Positions 1-5,710 of a DNA stretch of 9,035 nt are shown here, in pieces. Position 1 is the stretch's first letter; each line of letters opens with the position of its first letter. Below the pieces are notes generated by a model, which did no database searches, was not told the DNA's origin, and saw only the letters and a program-made list of their open reading frames with translations. Origin of the DNA: Spirochaetales bacterium (GTDB lineage: Bacteria > Spirochaetota > Spirochaetia > SPDA01); assembly GCA_004525155.1 (NCBI GenBank), contig SPDA01000050.1:1-9035 (forward strand), in the 5' to 3' direction. The position numbers and the translations under genes are program-made.

Positions 1-1
1 G

Positions 2-1219
2 GAACACGAAGGCTCGTATAAATCCGGCTCCTCGCCCAGGTACCATGCTCGTCAGATAGCCATGAAACGCTGCGGCACCCACAAGGCCCGGCTCGTGATG
101 GGAAGCGCCACCCCGTCGATAGAGGCCTGGCACCTGATGGAAGAGAAAAAGCTGACCGCGGTGTCCCTGCCGGAACGGCACTCCGGCGGCGGCATGCCCG
201 AACTCAGCATTGTTAACATGAACAGGGAAAAGGGCCCCCTTTCCAGGAAGCTCCTTGCCGAAATGAAAACAACCTTCGACGAAGGCAGGCAGACAATCCT
301 CTTTTTAAACCGCCGGGGTTTCTCCTATTTTTTTCATTGCCGTTCCTGCGGTTACGAAATGCGGTGCAGGCAGTGTTCAATTACCATGACGTATCATAAA
401 AACAAAAACAGGATGATCTGCCATTACTGCGGCTACAATACGCTGCCCGTACAGGTCTGCCCTGAATGCAGTTCCCTGGACATCGGATACGCGGGCTTCG
501 GCACCGAACAAATTGAAGAGGAGCTTACAAAGAATTTTCCCTACATGAACATACAGAGGGTGGATGCCGACAGCACGAGGAAGAAGGACAGTCTAAGGGA
601 TAAACTTTCCCAATTCCGGGAGGGCCTGATACATGTGCTGGTCGGAACGCAGATGGTTGCAAAGGGACTGAATTTTCCCAAGGTTAAGCTGGCAGGCATA
701 ATCCTGGCGGACACGACCCTCTCGCTGCCCGACTTCCGGTCATCGGAAAGGACTTTTTCCCTGCTGGTCCAGGTCGCGGGAAGGGCGGGCAGATACCTTC
801 CCGAAGGAAGGGTCATTATCCAGACCTACCGGCCGGAACATCCGGCTATCCAGTATGCCCAGAGGAACGATCTGGACGGTTTTTTCAGGCAGGAACTGCT
901 GATAAGGAAAAGTCTGTCCTTCCCCCCCTATACGAGGCTCTTCAGAATTGTATTCAGGGGTAAGCGGAAAGATGCGGCGGAAACAGCCGCACAGAACTTT
1001 TCCGAACGTCTCGGCCCGGCCAGACAGCCGGGCACCGAGGTTCTGGGCCCCGCGGAATGTCCCATCCAGACCATAGCGGGCAACCACAGGTTTCACCTCA
1101 TTCTGCGCAGCTGGGATTTCTCGAAAACCCACGCCCTCGTGCGCGCAGCAGCCCTCGATTTTTCCTGTCCTTCCGGCGTGTACATGGAAATCGACATTGA
1201 CGCAAGGAATCTGCTCTAG
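2..1219 (+). CDS. priA: Primosomal replication restart helicase PriA, C-terminal part (5' end outside window)
   Basis: PriA is the 3'-to-5' DNA helicase that recognises stalled forks and reloads the replisome. The frame is open from base 2 with no start, so the gene enters from the left. The first residues visible, EHEGSYKSGSSPRYHARQIA, follow the DEEH Walker B box that would lie just outside. Next come the PriA-specific zinc-binding cysteines (about bases 338-470: CRSC, CRQC, CHYC, CPEC, eight Cys for two zinc sites). The helicase C-terminal lobe follows, with GTEQIEEEL, VGTQMVAKGLNFP, ADTTLSLPDFRSSER and QVAGRAGR. The protein ends in DIDARNLL, a normal PriA end, so the C-terminus is complete. 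About 405 residues are present, over half of a usual PriA. The ATG at 62 is internal and is not the start. def follows after about 92 bases. Identification is very secure. Confidence 0.97.
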   Translation, partial: EHEGSYKSGSSPRYHARQIAMKRCGTHKARLVMGSATPSIEAWHLMEEKKLTAVSLPERHSGGGMPELSIVNMNREKGPLSRKLLAEMKTTFDEGRQTILFLNRRGFSYFFHCRSCGYEMRCRQCSITMTYHKNKNRMICHYCGYNTLPVQVCPECSSLDIGYAGFGTEQIEEELTKNFPYMNIQRVDADSTRKKDSLRDKLSQFREGLIHVLVGTQMVAKGLNFPKVKLAGIILADTTLSLPDFRSSERTFSLLVQVAGRAGRYLPEGRVIIQTYRPEHPAIQYAQRNDLDGFFRQELLIRKSLSFPPYTRLFRIVFRGKRKDAAETAAQNFSERLGPARQPGTEVLGPAECPIQTIAGNHRFHLILRSWDFSKTHALVRAAALDFSCPSGVYMEIDIDARNLL

Positions 1220-1311
1220 TCTTGGGCGGTTTTACACCCGCCTGTTCACCCCCGGCTGCTTTTTTCATTGACGATAACACCTGTTTTATATTAGTTTTAA
1301 CCTGAGATACA

Positions 1312-1800
1312 ATGTTGAATATATTGACCTACGGCGCACCGGAGCTTTCGCAGAAGGCGGAGTCGGTAAAATACATAAATGGTGATATCCCGGTTCTCGT
1401 TGAACAGATGTTTGACGCCATGCATGCGGGGAAAGGCATCGGCCTGGCGGCACCGCAGGTCGGCAGTCTCATCCGGCTGTTTGTATGCCATGCGGCGGAT
1501 GAAGAACCCATGGTATTCATAAATCCTGAAATACTGGAAACATCATTGGAAGAAATTTCCTATGAAGAGGGGTGCTTGAGCCTGCCGGGATTGTACGGCG
1601 ATATCATACGCCCAAGACTGATAACCGTGCAGGCCGTGGGGCTTGGCGGGAAACCCTTTACCCTCCGGGCGGACGGCATAATGTCCAGAGTTATCCATCA
1701 CGAGATGGACCACCTGGATGGTATCCTTTTTCCGGACAGGCTCCCTCCGAACAGGAAAGAAAGGCTTTTTTCAATCTACGAGAAAAAACTGAGAATTTGA
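1312..1800 (+). CDS. def: Peptide deformylase
   Basis: Removes the N-terminal formyl group from nascent proteins in the cytosol, using a metal ion (usually Fe2+). The protein has 162 residues, normal for the family. All three signature motifs are intact: GIGLAAPQVG (residues 42-51), EEGCLSLPG with metal ligand Cys88, and the HEMDH box (His130, Glu131, His134) supplying two more ligands and the catalytic Glu. The ATG at 1312 gives the expected start MLNILTYGAP; the Shine-Dalgarno signal ahead of it is weak (TGAGA). The stop TGA overlaps the fmt ATG by one base (TGATG), so fmt is probably translated by re-initiation. The pairing of def with fmt is a common bacterial arrangement, because Fmt adds the formyl group that Def removes. 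Confidence 0.97.
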   Translation: MLNILTYGAPELSQKAESVKYINGDIPVLVEQMFDAMHAGKGIGLAAPQVGSLIRLFVCHAADEEPMVFINPEILETSLEEISYEEGCLSLPGLYGDIIRPRLITVQAVGLGGKPFTLRADGIMSRVIHHEMDHLDGILFPDRLPPNRKERLFSIYEKKLRI

Positions 1801-2753
1801 TGCGGGTGGTATTTGCCGGTTCTCCCGGAATAAGTACTGCCTCCCTGAAGGCGGTTGTTTCGTGGTATGAGGTCTGCTGTGTGCTTACCAATACTGACAA
1901 GCCCGCCGGCCGGGGCCGTACCCCGCAGCCCGTGCCTCTGGCGGCTGCAGCCGCGGAACTGGGAATTCCCCTGGTAAAAGCGGACAGGGTGGATGAAAAA
2001 ACGGAAGAGAATATCCGTTCCCGCAGCCCGGATATTCTGGTAGTTGTGGCCTACGGCCACATTTTTTCTCCTGATTTTCTGCGGCTGTTCCCCGAAGGCG
2101 GCGTCAACCTTCACCATTCCCTCCTTCCGAAATACAGGGGGCCTTCTCCCATAACCGCCGCCATACTAAACGGCGACACGGAAACCGGTATCACAATCCA
2201 GCGCCTGGCCCGGGAAATGGATGCTGGCGACATAATCCTGCAGGAATCATTTTCCTTGACGGGAAAGGAAACCACCGGCTCCCTTACCGATTTCTGTTCC
2301 CTCACAGGAGCGGATCTGCTGCTGAGGGCGCTTGACCTGCTGTCTGCCGGTACAGCTGAATTTTGTCCCCAGAACCCCGAGGATGCCTCCTGGTGCGGAC
2401 TTATAAGGAAAACTGACGGAATAGTGGACTGGCAGCTATCCTCATCAGCTATCGAGAGAATGATAAGAGCCTACAATCCCTGGCCTTACGCAACGACCGT
2501 TTTCCGAGGTAAAAACTTGCGCCTTCTTAGGGCATCGGTATACGGCGGCGGCGTTACAGTGGGTGCCTCGACAGCAGTAAGGCCCGGAATGGTTGCAGGT
2601 ATAGACAAAGAGGAAGGAATTTTGATACAAACAGGGAACGGTATTCTCCTTGTAAAAGAGCTGCAGATGGAAGCGAAAAAGCCGCTCGATTGGAGATCAT
2701 TCCTTAATGGACATCCGGGTTTTATCGGTTCTTTTCTTGGAGCACCTGCATGA
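1800..2753 (+). CDS. fmt: Methionyl-tRNA formyltransferase
   Basis: Formylates Met-tRNA(fMet) with 10-formyl-tetrahydrofolate for translation initiation. The protein has 317 residues, a normal length. The N-terminal formyltransferase fold opens with MRVVFAGSPG. The catalytic triad equivalent to E. coli Asn108/His110/Asp146 is visible as Asn103, His105 (VNLHHSLLPKYRG) and Asp141 (MDAGDII), with identical spacing. The C-terminal tRNA-binding domain carries YNPWPYATTVF near residue 225. The usual GAAPI after the KYRG segment is GPSPI here. The frame is open further upstream to 1572, but an ATG at 1800 overlapping the def stop gives the family N-terminus, so that start was chosen. The stop overlaps the next ATG by four bases (ATGA), indicating a tightly coupled operon. 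Confidence 0.96.
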   Translation: MRVVFAGSPGISTASLKAVVSWYEVCCVLTNTDKPAGRGRTPQPVPLAAAAAELGIPLVKADRVDEKTEENIRSRSPDILVVVAYGHIFSPDFLRLFPEGGVNLHHSLLPKYRGPSPITAAILNGDTETGITIQRLAREMDAGDIILQESFSLTGKETTGSLTDFCSLTGADLLLRALDLLSAGTAEFCPQNPEDASWCGLIRKTDGIVDWQLSSSAIERMIRAYNPWPYATTVFRGKNLRLLRASVYGGGVTVGASTAVRPGMVAGIDKEEGILIQTGNGILLVKELQMEAKKPLDWRSFLNGHPGFIGSFLGAPA

Positions 2754-3748
2754 AGTCTTACGAAAATTTGCACAAGGATCCGCAGAAAAAACAGGTTAAA
2801 ATCGTTGCCTTGTTTGCGGCGGGTATAATTATCCTCATGATACTTGTCGGGATTCTCACTTTCTCCCTTACTATTAAAGGCCCGGAACTCACCATGGTTC
2901 CCGAAGTGACAGGAATGGAGTCAATGGATGCAATTCTGGCGCTGCAGGAGAAGGATCTCGTTCCCATTATCGAGCTGCGCTACTCCGCCGTTCCCGCGGA
3001 CAAGGGATCGGTCCTGGGGCAGGATCCGAAAAGCGGAAGCCAGCTCCGTGCAGGGAAAAAAGTGATCCTGAAGGTAAGCCGCGGCGCCATTATCGAAAGG
3101 GTGGAAAACTATATAGGCTGGAACTTGGGCGACCTTGAAATTCATCTCAAATCGCTTTTCTCCACATCCGGTCCCCTCATCAATATAAAACAGCCCGTAA
3201 TCAGGGTTTTCAATAATGCAGCTCCGGGAACAATTCTCGAACAGAAACCGGTACCCGACACTCCCCTCTCCGGTCCCGTGGACCTGCAGCTTGTGGTGAG
3301 CAAAGGCGAAGAAGGGGAAATCATTAAGGTCCAGAATTATGTGGGCAAACCCTTTACCGAGGCCCTGCTATCCATGGCGGAGGACGGCATACCCTTCATT
3401 TTTTCCAGCAGGAAGGCTGAGAAACAGGAAAAACCGGGCACCGTAGTTTCCCAGACTCCGGCACCGGAGGAAACGGTTACCGAAGAGACAAGGGCGGAGC
3501 TGGTTATGACGGAACCGAAAAATCCCGGCAAAGGGATGGTCTTCGGCATTTTCCAGAAAACCCTTCCCGAATACCCGGTGCTTGTCGACCTTAAACTTGA
3601 AGTTATCACGCCGGAGGGAGAGCGGGAGGAACGCTTTTCGATGAAGCACCCCGGCGGGGATATCGCCATACCCTATCTGGAAAAGGAAAATACCCTTCTC
3701 ATACTTTCCGCTTTTGACAAGGAGATAATCCGCTACACGGTAAAATGA
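2750..3748 (+). CDS. Membrane-anchored PASTA-domain protein
   Basis: Predicted single-pass inner-membrane protein of 332 residues with its bulk outside the cytoplasm. A short charged cytoplasmic tail (residues 1-17, lysine-rich at 13-17) precedes one hydrophobic segment (about 18-42). Three PASTA-like repeats follow, at roughly 47-111, 116-186 and 191-255. Each shows the pattern of a conserved G after V/Y, a G(S/T)V or G(T)I-x-(S/E)Q-(D/T/K)P turn (GSVLGQDPKSG, GTILEQKPVPD, GTVVSQTPAPE) and a closing V-x-V-S/V-M strand. Residues 256-332 form a beta-rich tail of unknown type. PASTA domains in kinases and penicillin-binding proteins bind muropeptides or act as spacers. No kinase or transpeptidase domain is fused here, so a cell-wall sensing or scaffold role is only inferred. 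It is the last gene of the def-fmt operon and overlaps fmt by 4 bases. Confidence 0.88.
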   Translation: MKSYENLHKDPQKKQVKIVALFAAGIIILMILVGILTFSLTIKGPELTMVPEVTGMESMDAILALQEKDLVPIIELRYSAVPADKGSVLGQDPKSGSQLRAGKKVILKVSRGAIIERVENYIGWNLGDLEIHLKSLFSTSGPLINIKQPVIRVFNNAAPGTILEQKPVPDTPLSGPVDLQLVVSKGEEGEIIKVQNYVGKPFTEALLSMAEDGIPFIFSSRKAEKQEKPGTVVSQTPAPEETVTEETRAELVMTEPKNPGKGMVFGIFQKTLPEYPVLVDLKLEVITPEGEREERFSMKHPGGDIAIPYLEKENTLLILSAFDKEIIRYTVK

Positions 3749-4264
3749 TCAGCGGCTTTTGAGAATATTGATTCTCCGCTGAATGTAGGGGGAAAAATAC
3801 CCCTCGTAGCGCTCCCACAGCTCGGGCCGTTTCCAGTCATTTCCGCTGACGGCCCCTCTGCATAGCGGAGTTCCGCAGATACAGGAAAACTCGTCGTATG
3901 TACTGGTATCGCTCATGGCGTAATCAAAACAGATTTCATCTCCCGCCGCGATTTCTTTCATGGCCACAAGCGAAATCTGGCCTCTCAACCCCGCATTAGG
4001 CTCGCAGGAATGATTTATCCTGTCCCCGGGACCCACTGTTCCCGGAACGAGATACAGGTCATCCTCCACCTGGATACTTAAGCGCCGTAAATCGAAGGAT
4101 ATATCGGACATCTGCCGTAGAGTCATGACATCTCCGCCCCAGACAGTGATAACTTCATCTTTCGCTATCGGCTCCTTTGCAAAAACCCCCTGCCCTCTTT
4201 TCCCCGGGCAGGAACGCATCTCAATCCGGGGAGAAGAATAGGCTGATTGTACAGTCCGGCTCAT
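3749..4264 (-). CDS. SET-domain protein lysine methyltransferase
   Basis: Predicted S-adenosylmethionine-dependent lysine methyltransferase of 171 residues. The SET hallmarks are present in order: GQGVFA near residue 25, RINHSCEPNAG (NHSC at 84-87, the pseudoknot/SAM-binding motif), GDEICFDYAM (108-117, with the catalytic Tyr region), and a post-SET zinc motif C-x-C-x4-C (Cys128, 130, 135; CICGTPLCRG) that would share a zinc with the NHSC cysteine. The frame is open to a GTG at 4333, which would add 23 very basic residues. The ATG at 4264 is preferred because AAGGTGG lies 6 bases ahead of it, and a good promoter (4334-4362) would start transcription downstream of the GTG. The gene ends back to back with the PASTA gene stop. 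The substrate is unknown; bacterial SET proteins have been linked to modification of DNA-binding or ribosomal proteins. Confidence 0.9.
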   Translation of the reverse strand: MSRTVQSAYSSPRIEMRSCPGKRGQGVFAKEPIAKDEVITVWGGDVMTLRQMSDISFDLRRLSIQVEDDLYLVPGTVGPGDRINHSCEPNAGLRGQISLVAMKEIAAGDEICFDYAMSDTSTYDEFSCICGTPLCRGAVSGNDWKRPELWERYEGYFSPYIQRRINILKSR

Positions 4265-4333
4265 ATGGCGCCACCTTCGTTTTTTTTTGGAATTACGCTT
4301 CATCCAGAAGAAGCGCCGTAAAAATTGAGGCAC

Positions 4334-4362
4334 ATCATAATTACAAACCTATCAAAAGTCAA
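4334..4362 (-). promoter_or_regulatory. Sigma70-type promoter for the SET-domain gene
   Basis: Read on the minus strand, TTGACT (4362-4357) is followed after exactly 17 bases by TATGAT (4339-4334). This predicts a transcription start near 4327 and a leader of about 60 bases before the ATG at 4264. It stands back to back with the tRNA promoter, the two -35 boxes being 14 bases apart. Confidence 0.6.
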
Positions 4363-4376
4363 TCACCGCAAAAACC

Positions 4377-4405
4377 TTGACCTTCCCGCGGCTTTCGCTT
4401 ATAGT
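4377..4405 (+). promoter_or_regulatory. Sigma70-type promoter for tRNA-Gly
   Basis: TTGACC (4377-4382) and TATAGT (4400-4405) are 17 bases apart. The mature tRNA begins at 4416, 10 bases after the -10 box, which leaves a very short 5' leader, as is usual for tRNA genes. Confidence 0.65.
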
Positions 4406-4415
4406 TTGAGTGATT

Positions 4416-4486
4416 GCGAGCGTCGTATAACGGCATTACCCGAGCTTCCCAAGCTCGTGACGAGGGTTCGACTCCCTTCGCTCGCT
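4416..4486 (+). tRNA. tRNA-Gly (anticodon CCC)
   Basis: A 71-base cloverleaf can be drawn by hand. The acceptor stem GCGAGCG (4416-4422) pairs fully with CGCTCGC (4479-4485), with discriminator T4486. The D-arm is at 4425-4439. The anticodon stem CGAGC (4441-4445) pairs with GCTCG (4453-4457) around the loop TTCCCAA, giving anticodon CCC (4448-4450), which reads GGG codons. The variable loop is TGAC. The T-arm stem GAGGG/CCCTT encloses the loop TTCGACT. The sequence closely resembles the E. coli glycine CCC tRNA as recalled. The 3' CCA is not encoded (TCA follows), so it must be added by the CCA enzyme. The 3' end is duplicated 183 bp downstream. Confidence 0.96.
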
Positions 4487-4506
4487 TCATAAAAACTGGA
4501 CAGTTT
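4469..4506 (+). repeat. Direct repeat copy 1 (tRNA-Gly 3' end plus flank)
   Basis: This 38-bp segment runs from the T-loop of the tRNA through the acceptor stem and 20 bases beyond. It recurs at 4652-4689 with 36 of 38 bases identical; the two differences are T/C at 4482 and 4497. The portion outside the tRNA contains a short inverted repeat, AAACTG-GA-CAGTTT (4493-4506), which may help end or process the transcript. Confidence 0.9.
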
Positions 4507-4535
4507 ACATAAGCATCCTCCCTTAAAACAGTATT

Positions 4536-4664
4536 GCGAAGGGTGTCGAAACGAGCGAACGCCGACCCGGGGGAGGAAAAGCGTACAGGATGTACGCGCC
4601 AGTGAGCGAGGCGGTCTGTAGGGAGCAGACAGGAAGTCTGCGACCGGAGGACGACTCCCTTCGC
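4536..4664. repeat. 129-bp palindromic hairpin-rich element of unknown family
   Basis: The ends form a 13-bp inverted repeat with one mismatch: GCGAAGGGTGTCG (4536-4548) against CGACTCCCTTCGC (4652-4664). Both ends match the T-arm and acceptor region of the tRNA-Gly gene, the left one inverted. Inside are two compact perfect hairpins of similar design: GCGTACA-GGA-TGTACGC (4581-4597) and GCAGAC-AGGAA-GTCTGC (4625-4641). Both centre on ACAGGA followed by a GT-starting arm. The second can be extended by CGGTC (4612-4616) with GACCG (4642-4646). An alternative stem GTCTG/CAGAC (4614-4618 with 4626-4630) competes with it. No coding sequence is credible here. It could be a small non-autonomous repeat, a structured RNA, or a tRNA-derived relic. 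Confidence 0.6.
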
Positions 4665-4689
4665 CCGCTTCATAAAAACCGGACAGTTT
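4652..4689 (+). repeat. Direct repeat copy 2 (copy of tRNA-Gly 3' end plus flank)
   Basis: This is the second copy of the 38-bp repeat starting at 4469. It has no complete tRNA attached, because the 5' acceptor strand that would pair with CGCCCGC (4662-4668) is missing at the expected distance. It also serves as the right end of the palindromic element. The placement of a tRNA 3'-end copy just ahead of accessory genes is what site-specific integration would leave. Confidence 0.88.
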
Positions 4690-4691
4690 TT
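4674..4691 (+). terminator. Possible weak intrinsic terminator
   Basis: AAAAAC (4674-4679) can pair with GTTTTT (4686-4691) around a 6-base loop, and the T-run continues as TTTTTATTT. The stem is nearly all A-T, so it would be a weak terminator at best. It would stop read-through from the tRNA and the hairpin element ahead of the next operon. Confidence 0.25.
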
Positions 4692-4705
4692 ATTTGATTT
4701 TTTAA

Positions 4706-4734
4706 TTGACACCTTGATTAACTTAGCCTACCAT
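4706..4734 (+). promoter_or_regulatory. Likely sigma70-type promoter of the aroQ operon
   Basis: A consensus -35 box TTGACA (4706-4711) is followed after 17 bases by TACCAT (4729-4734), which matches 4 of 6 bases of the -10 consensus. The predicted start is near 4741, giving a leader of about 26 bases. A near-perfect palindrome centred on CTGATCAG (4740-4753) sits right at the predicted start and could be an operator. Confidence 0.5.
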
Positions 4735-4766
4735 TATCCATTCTGATCAGGATCGTTGAGGGTACT

Positions 4767-5225
4767 ATGCCGGAGCGGAAACATATAGTAATAATTCATG
4801 GACCCAATTTGAACATGCTCGGCTTGCGCGAAATTGGTATTTACGGCGGCAAGTCAATGGAAGATATCAATTCCGAACTGGCTTCCGAGGCTAGAAGACT
4901 GAACATTACGATCGATTTTTTTCAATCCAACAGCGAAGGGGAGCTCGTAACACGCATCCAGAAGTGCCGGGGTACTGCCGACGGGATCGTGCTTAATGCC
5001 GGCGCCTACACCCATTACTCCATCGCCCTGCGCGACGCCATTTCCGCCTCCCAGGTTCCCGCGGTTGAAATTCATATTTCCAATATTTATAAACGGGAAA
5101 TATTTCGACACACATCCGTCATAGCGCCGGTCTGCATAGGTCAAATCTGCGGAATTGGCCCGCATGGCTATATTCTTGCATTGCATGCCCTCATGGACCA
5201 GAAGCACGACCCGTGGCTATCATGA
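4767..5225 (+). CDS. aroQ: 3-Dehydroquinate dehydratase, type II (intact active site)
   Basis: Converts 3-dehydroquinate to 3-dehydroshikimate. In the type II family this serves aromatic amino acid synthesis or quinate breakdown. The cytosolic protein has 152 residues, the usual size, and is a flavodoxin-like dodecamer in the family. Visible motifs are HGPNLNMLGLREIGIYG (residues 11-27), QSNSEGELV, NAGAYTHYSIALRDA and EIHISN. The expected active-site set is complete: Arg21, Tyr26, Asn77, His83, Asp90, Glu101, His103, Ser105, Arg110 and Arg114. The start at 4767 is supported by GAGGG four bases upstream. It is the first gene of a three-gene operon with a diverged tandem copy 26 bases downstream. 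A catabolic rather than biosynthetic role is possible, since no other shikimate pathway gene is nearby. Confidence 0.95.
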   Translation: MPERKHIVIIHGPNLNMLGLREIGIYGGKSMEDINSELASEARRLNITIDFFQSNSEGELVTRIQKCRGTADGIVLNAGAYTHYSIALRDAISASQVPAVEIHISNIYKREIFRHTSVIAPVCIGQICGIGPHGYILALHALMDQKHDPWLS

Positions 5226-5251
5226 CTCAAGGAAAAGAGTGAGGATACAGT

Positions 5252-5692
5252 ATGAAAAAAAAATTCCTGGTCATCTCCGGCCCTAATTTGAACCTTCTGG
5301 GTAAACGAAAAACCTCCATATACGGCCAAGGATCGCTTAATGATATCCATGAAAGCCTTAAGAAGCGTGCCGATGAACTGGATGTCGCAGTAGAATGCGA
5401 ACAGTACAATAGTGAAGGAGATATAATCGACTCCCTTCAAAGGGCGCCGGGACTTTTTGACGGTGTGATCATCAACGCAGGAGCATTGGCCCACTATAGT
5501 TACGCTTTGCGCAGCGCTATCGGCGCCATGCTTCTGCCCTGTATCGAGGTTTTCATCTCCAATGTTTACAGCCGGGAGGAATTTCGCCACCATTCAGTCA
5601 TCGCCTCCGTCTGCATCGGCGTTATAGGAGGATTCGGCAAGAAAAGCTACCTGCTTGCCCTGGATGCGCTTGCAAATCTGGCGGAAGTATAG
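5252..5692 (+). CDS. Type II 3-dehydroquinate dehydratase paralogue with altered active site
   Basis: A 146-residue member of the same fold as the preceding gene, identical at about half of aligned positions (counted by eye, no gaps). Its numbering happens to match the M. tuberculosis enzyme as recalled. Arg19, Tyr24, Asn75, His81, Glu99, Ser103, Arg108 and Arg112 are kept. Two catalytic positions differ: Asp88 is Ser (ALRSAI instead of ALRDA) and His101 is Phe (EVFISN instead of EVHISN). The Q-S-N segment is QYN and the NAGAYTH segment is NAGALAH, changing the substrate pocket. It has a good ribosome site (GAGG, 7 bases before ATG). It may act on another substrate, be a regulatory or structural subunit mixed with the intact copy, or be weakly active. 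The frame is clean, so it is not a decaying gene. Confidence 0.9.
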   Translation: MKKKFLVISGPNLNLLGKRKTSIYGQGSLNDIHESLKKRADELDVAVECEQYNSEGDIIDSLQRAPGLFDGVIINAGALAHYSYALRSAIGAMLLPCIEVFISNVYSREEFRHHSVIASVCIGVIGGFGKKSYLLALDALANLAEV

Positions 5693-5710
5693 ATAAACGG
5701 AGTAATGCAA

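Noticed and set aside
740..1132. A 130-codon minus-strand open frame inside priA
   Set aside because: The opposite strand carries the unmistakable PriA helicase motifs; this is a shadow frame.
1225..1242. GGCGG/CCGCC hairpin after priA as a terminator
   Set aside because: The stem is only 5 bp with an 8-base loop and no T-run follows directly; the TTTTTT run is about 17 bases further on.
1268..1294. Possible promoter ahead of def (TTGACG and TATTAG)
   Set aside because: The spacing is only 15 bases and the alternative TATATT is at 13, so neither fits a good sigma70 promoter; def may be read from upstream of priA.
1572..1799. Upstream extension of the fmt frame by 76 codons
   Set aside because: It overlaps the conserved end of def in another frame, and the ATG at 1800 gives the standard Fmt N-terminus.
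4536..4664. CRISPR array or riboswitch
   Set aside because: There are no regularly spaced direct repeats with unique spacers, and the hairpins match no riboswitch pattern that I recognise.
4359..4712. A 117-codon minus-strand open frame with the peptide NCPVFMKRAKGV occurring twice
   Set aside because: It is antisense to the tRNA and the repeat element. The repeated peptide is simply the 38-bp direct repeat translated, so it is not a real gene.
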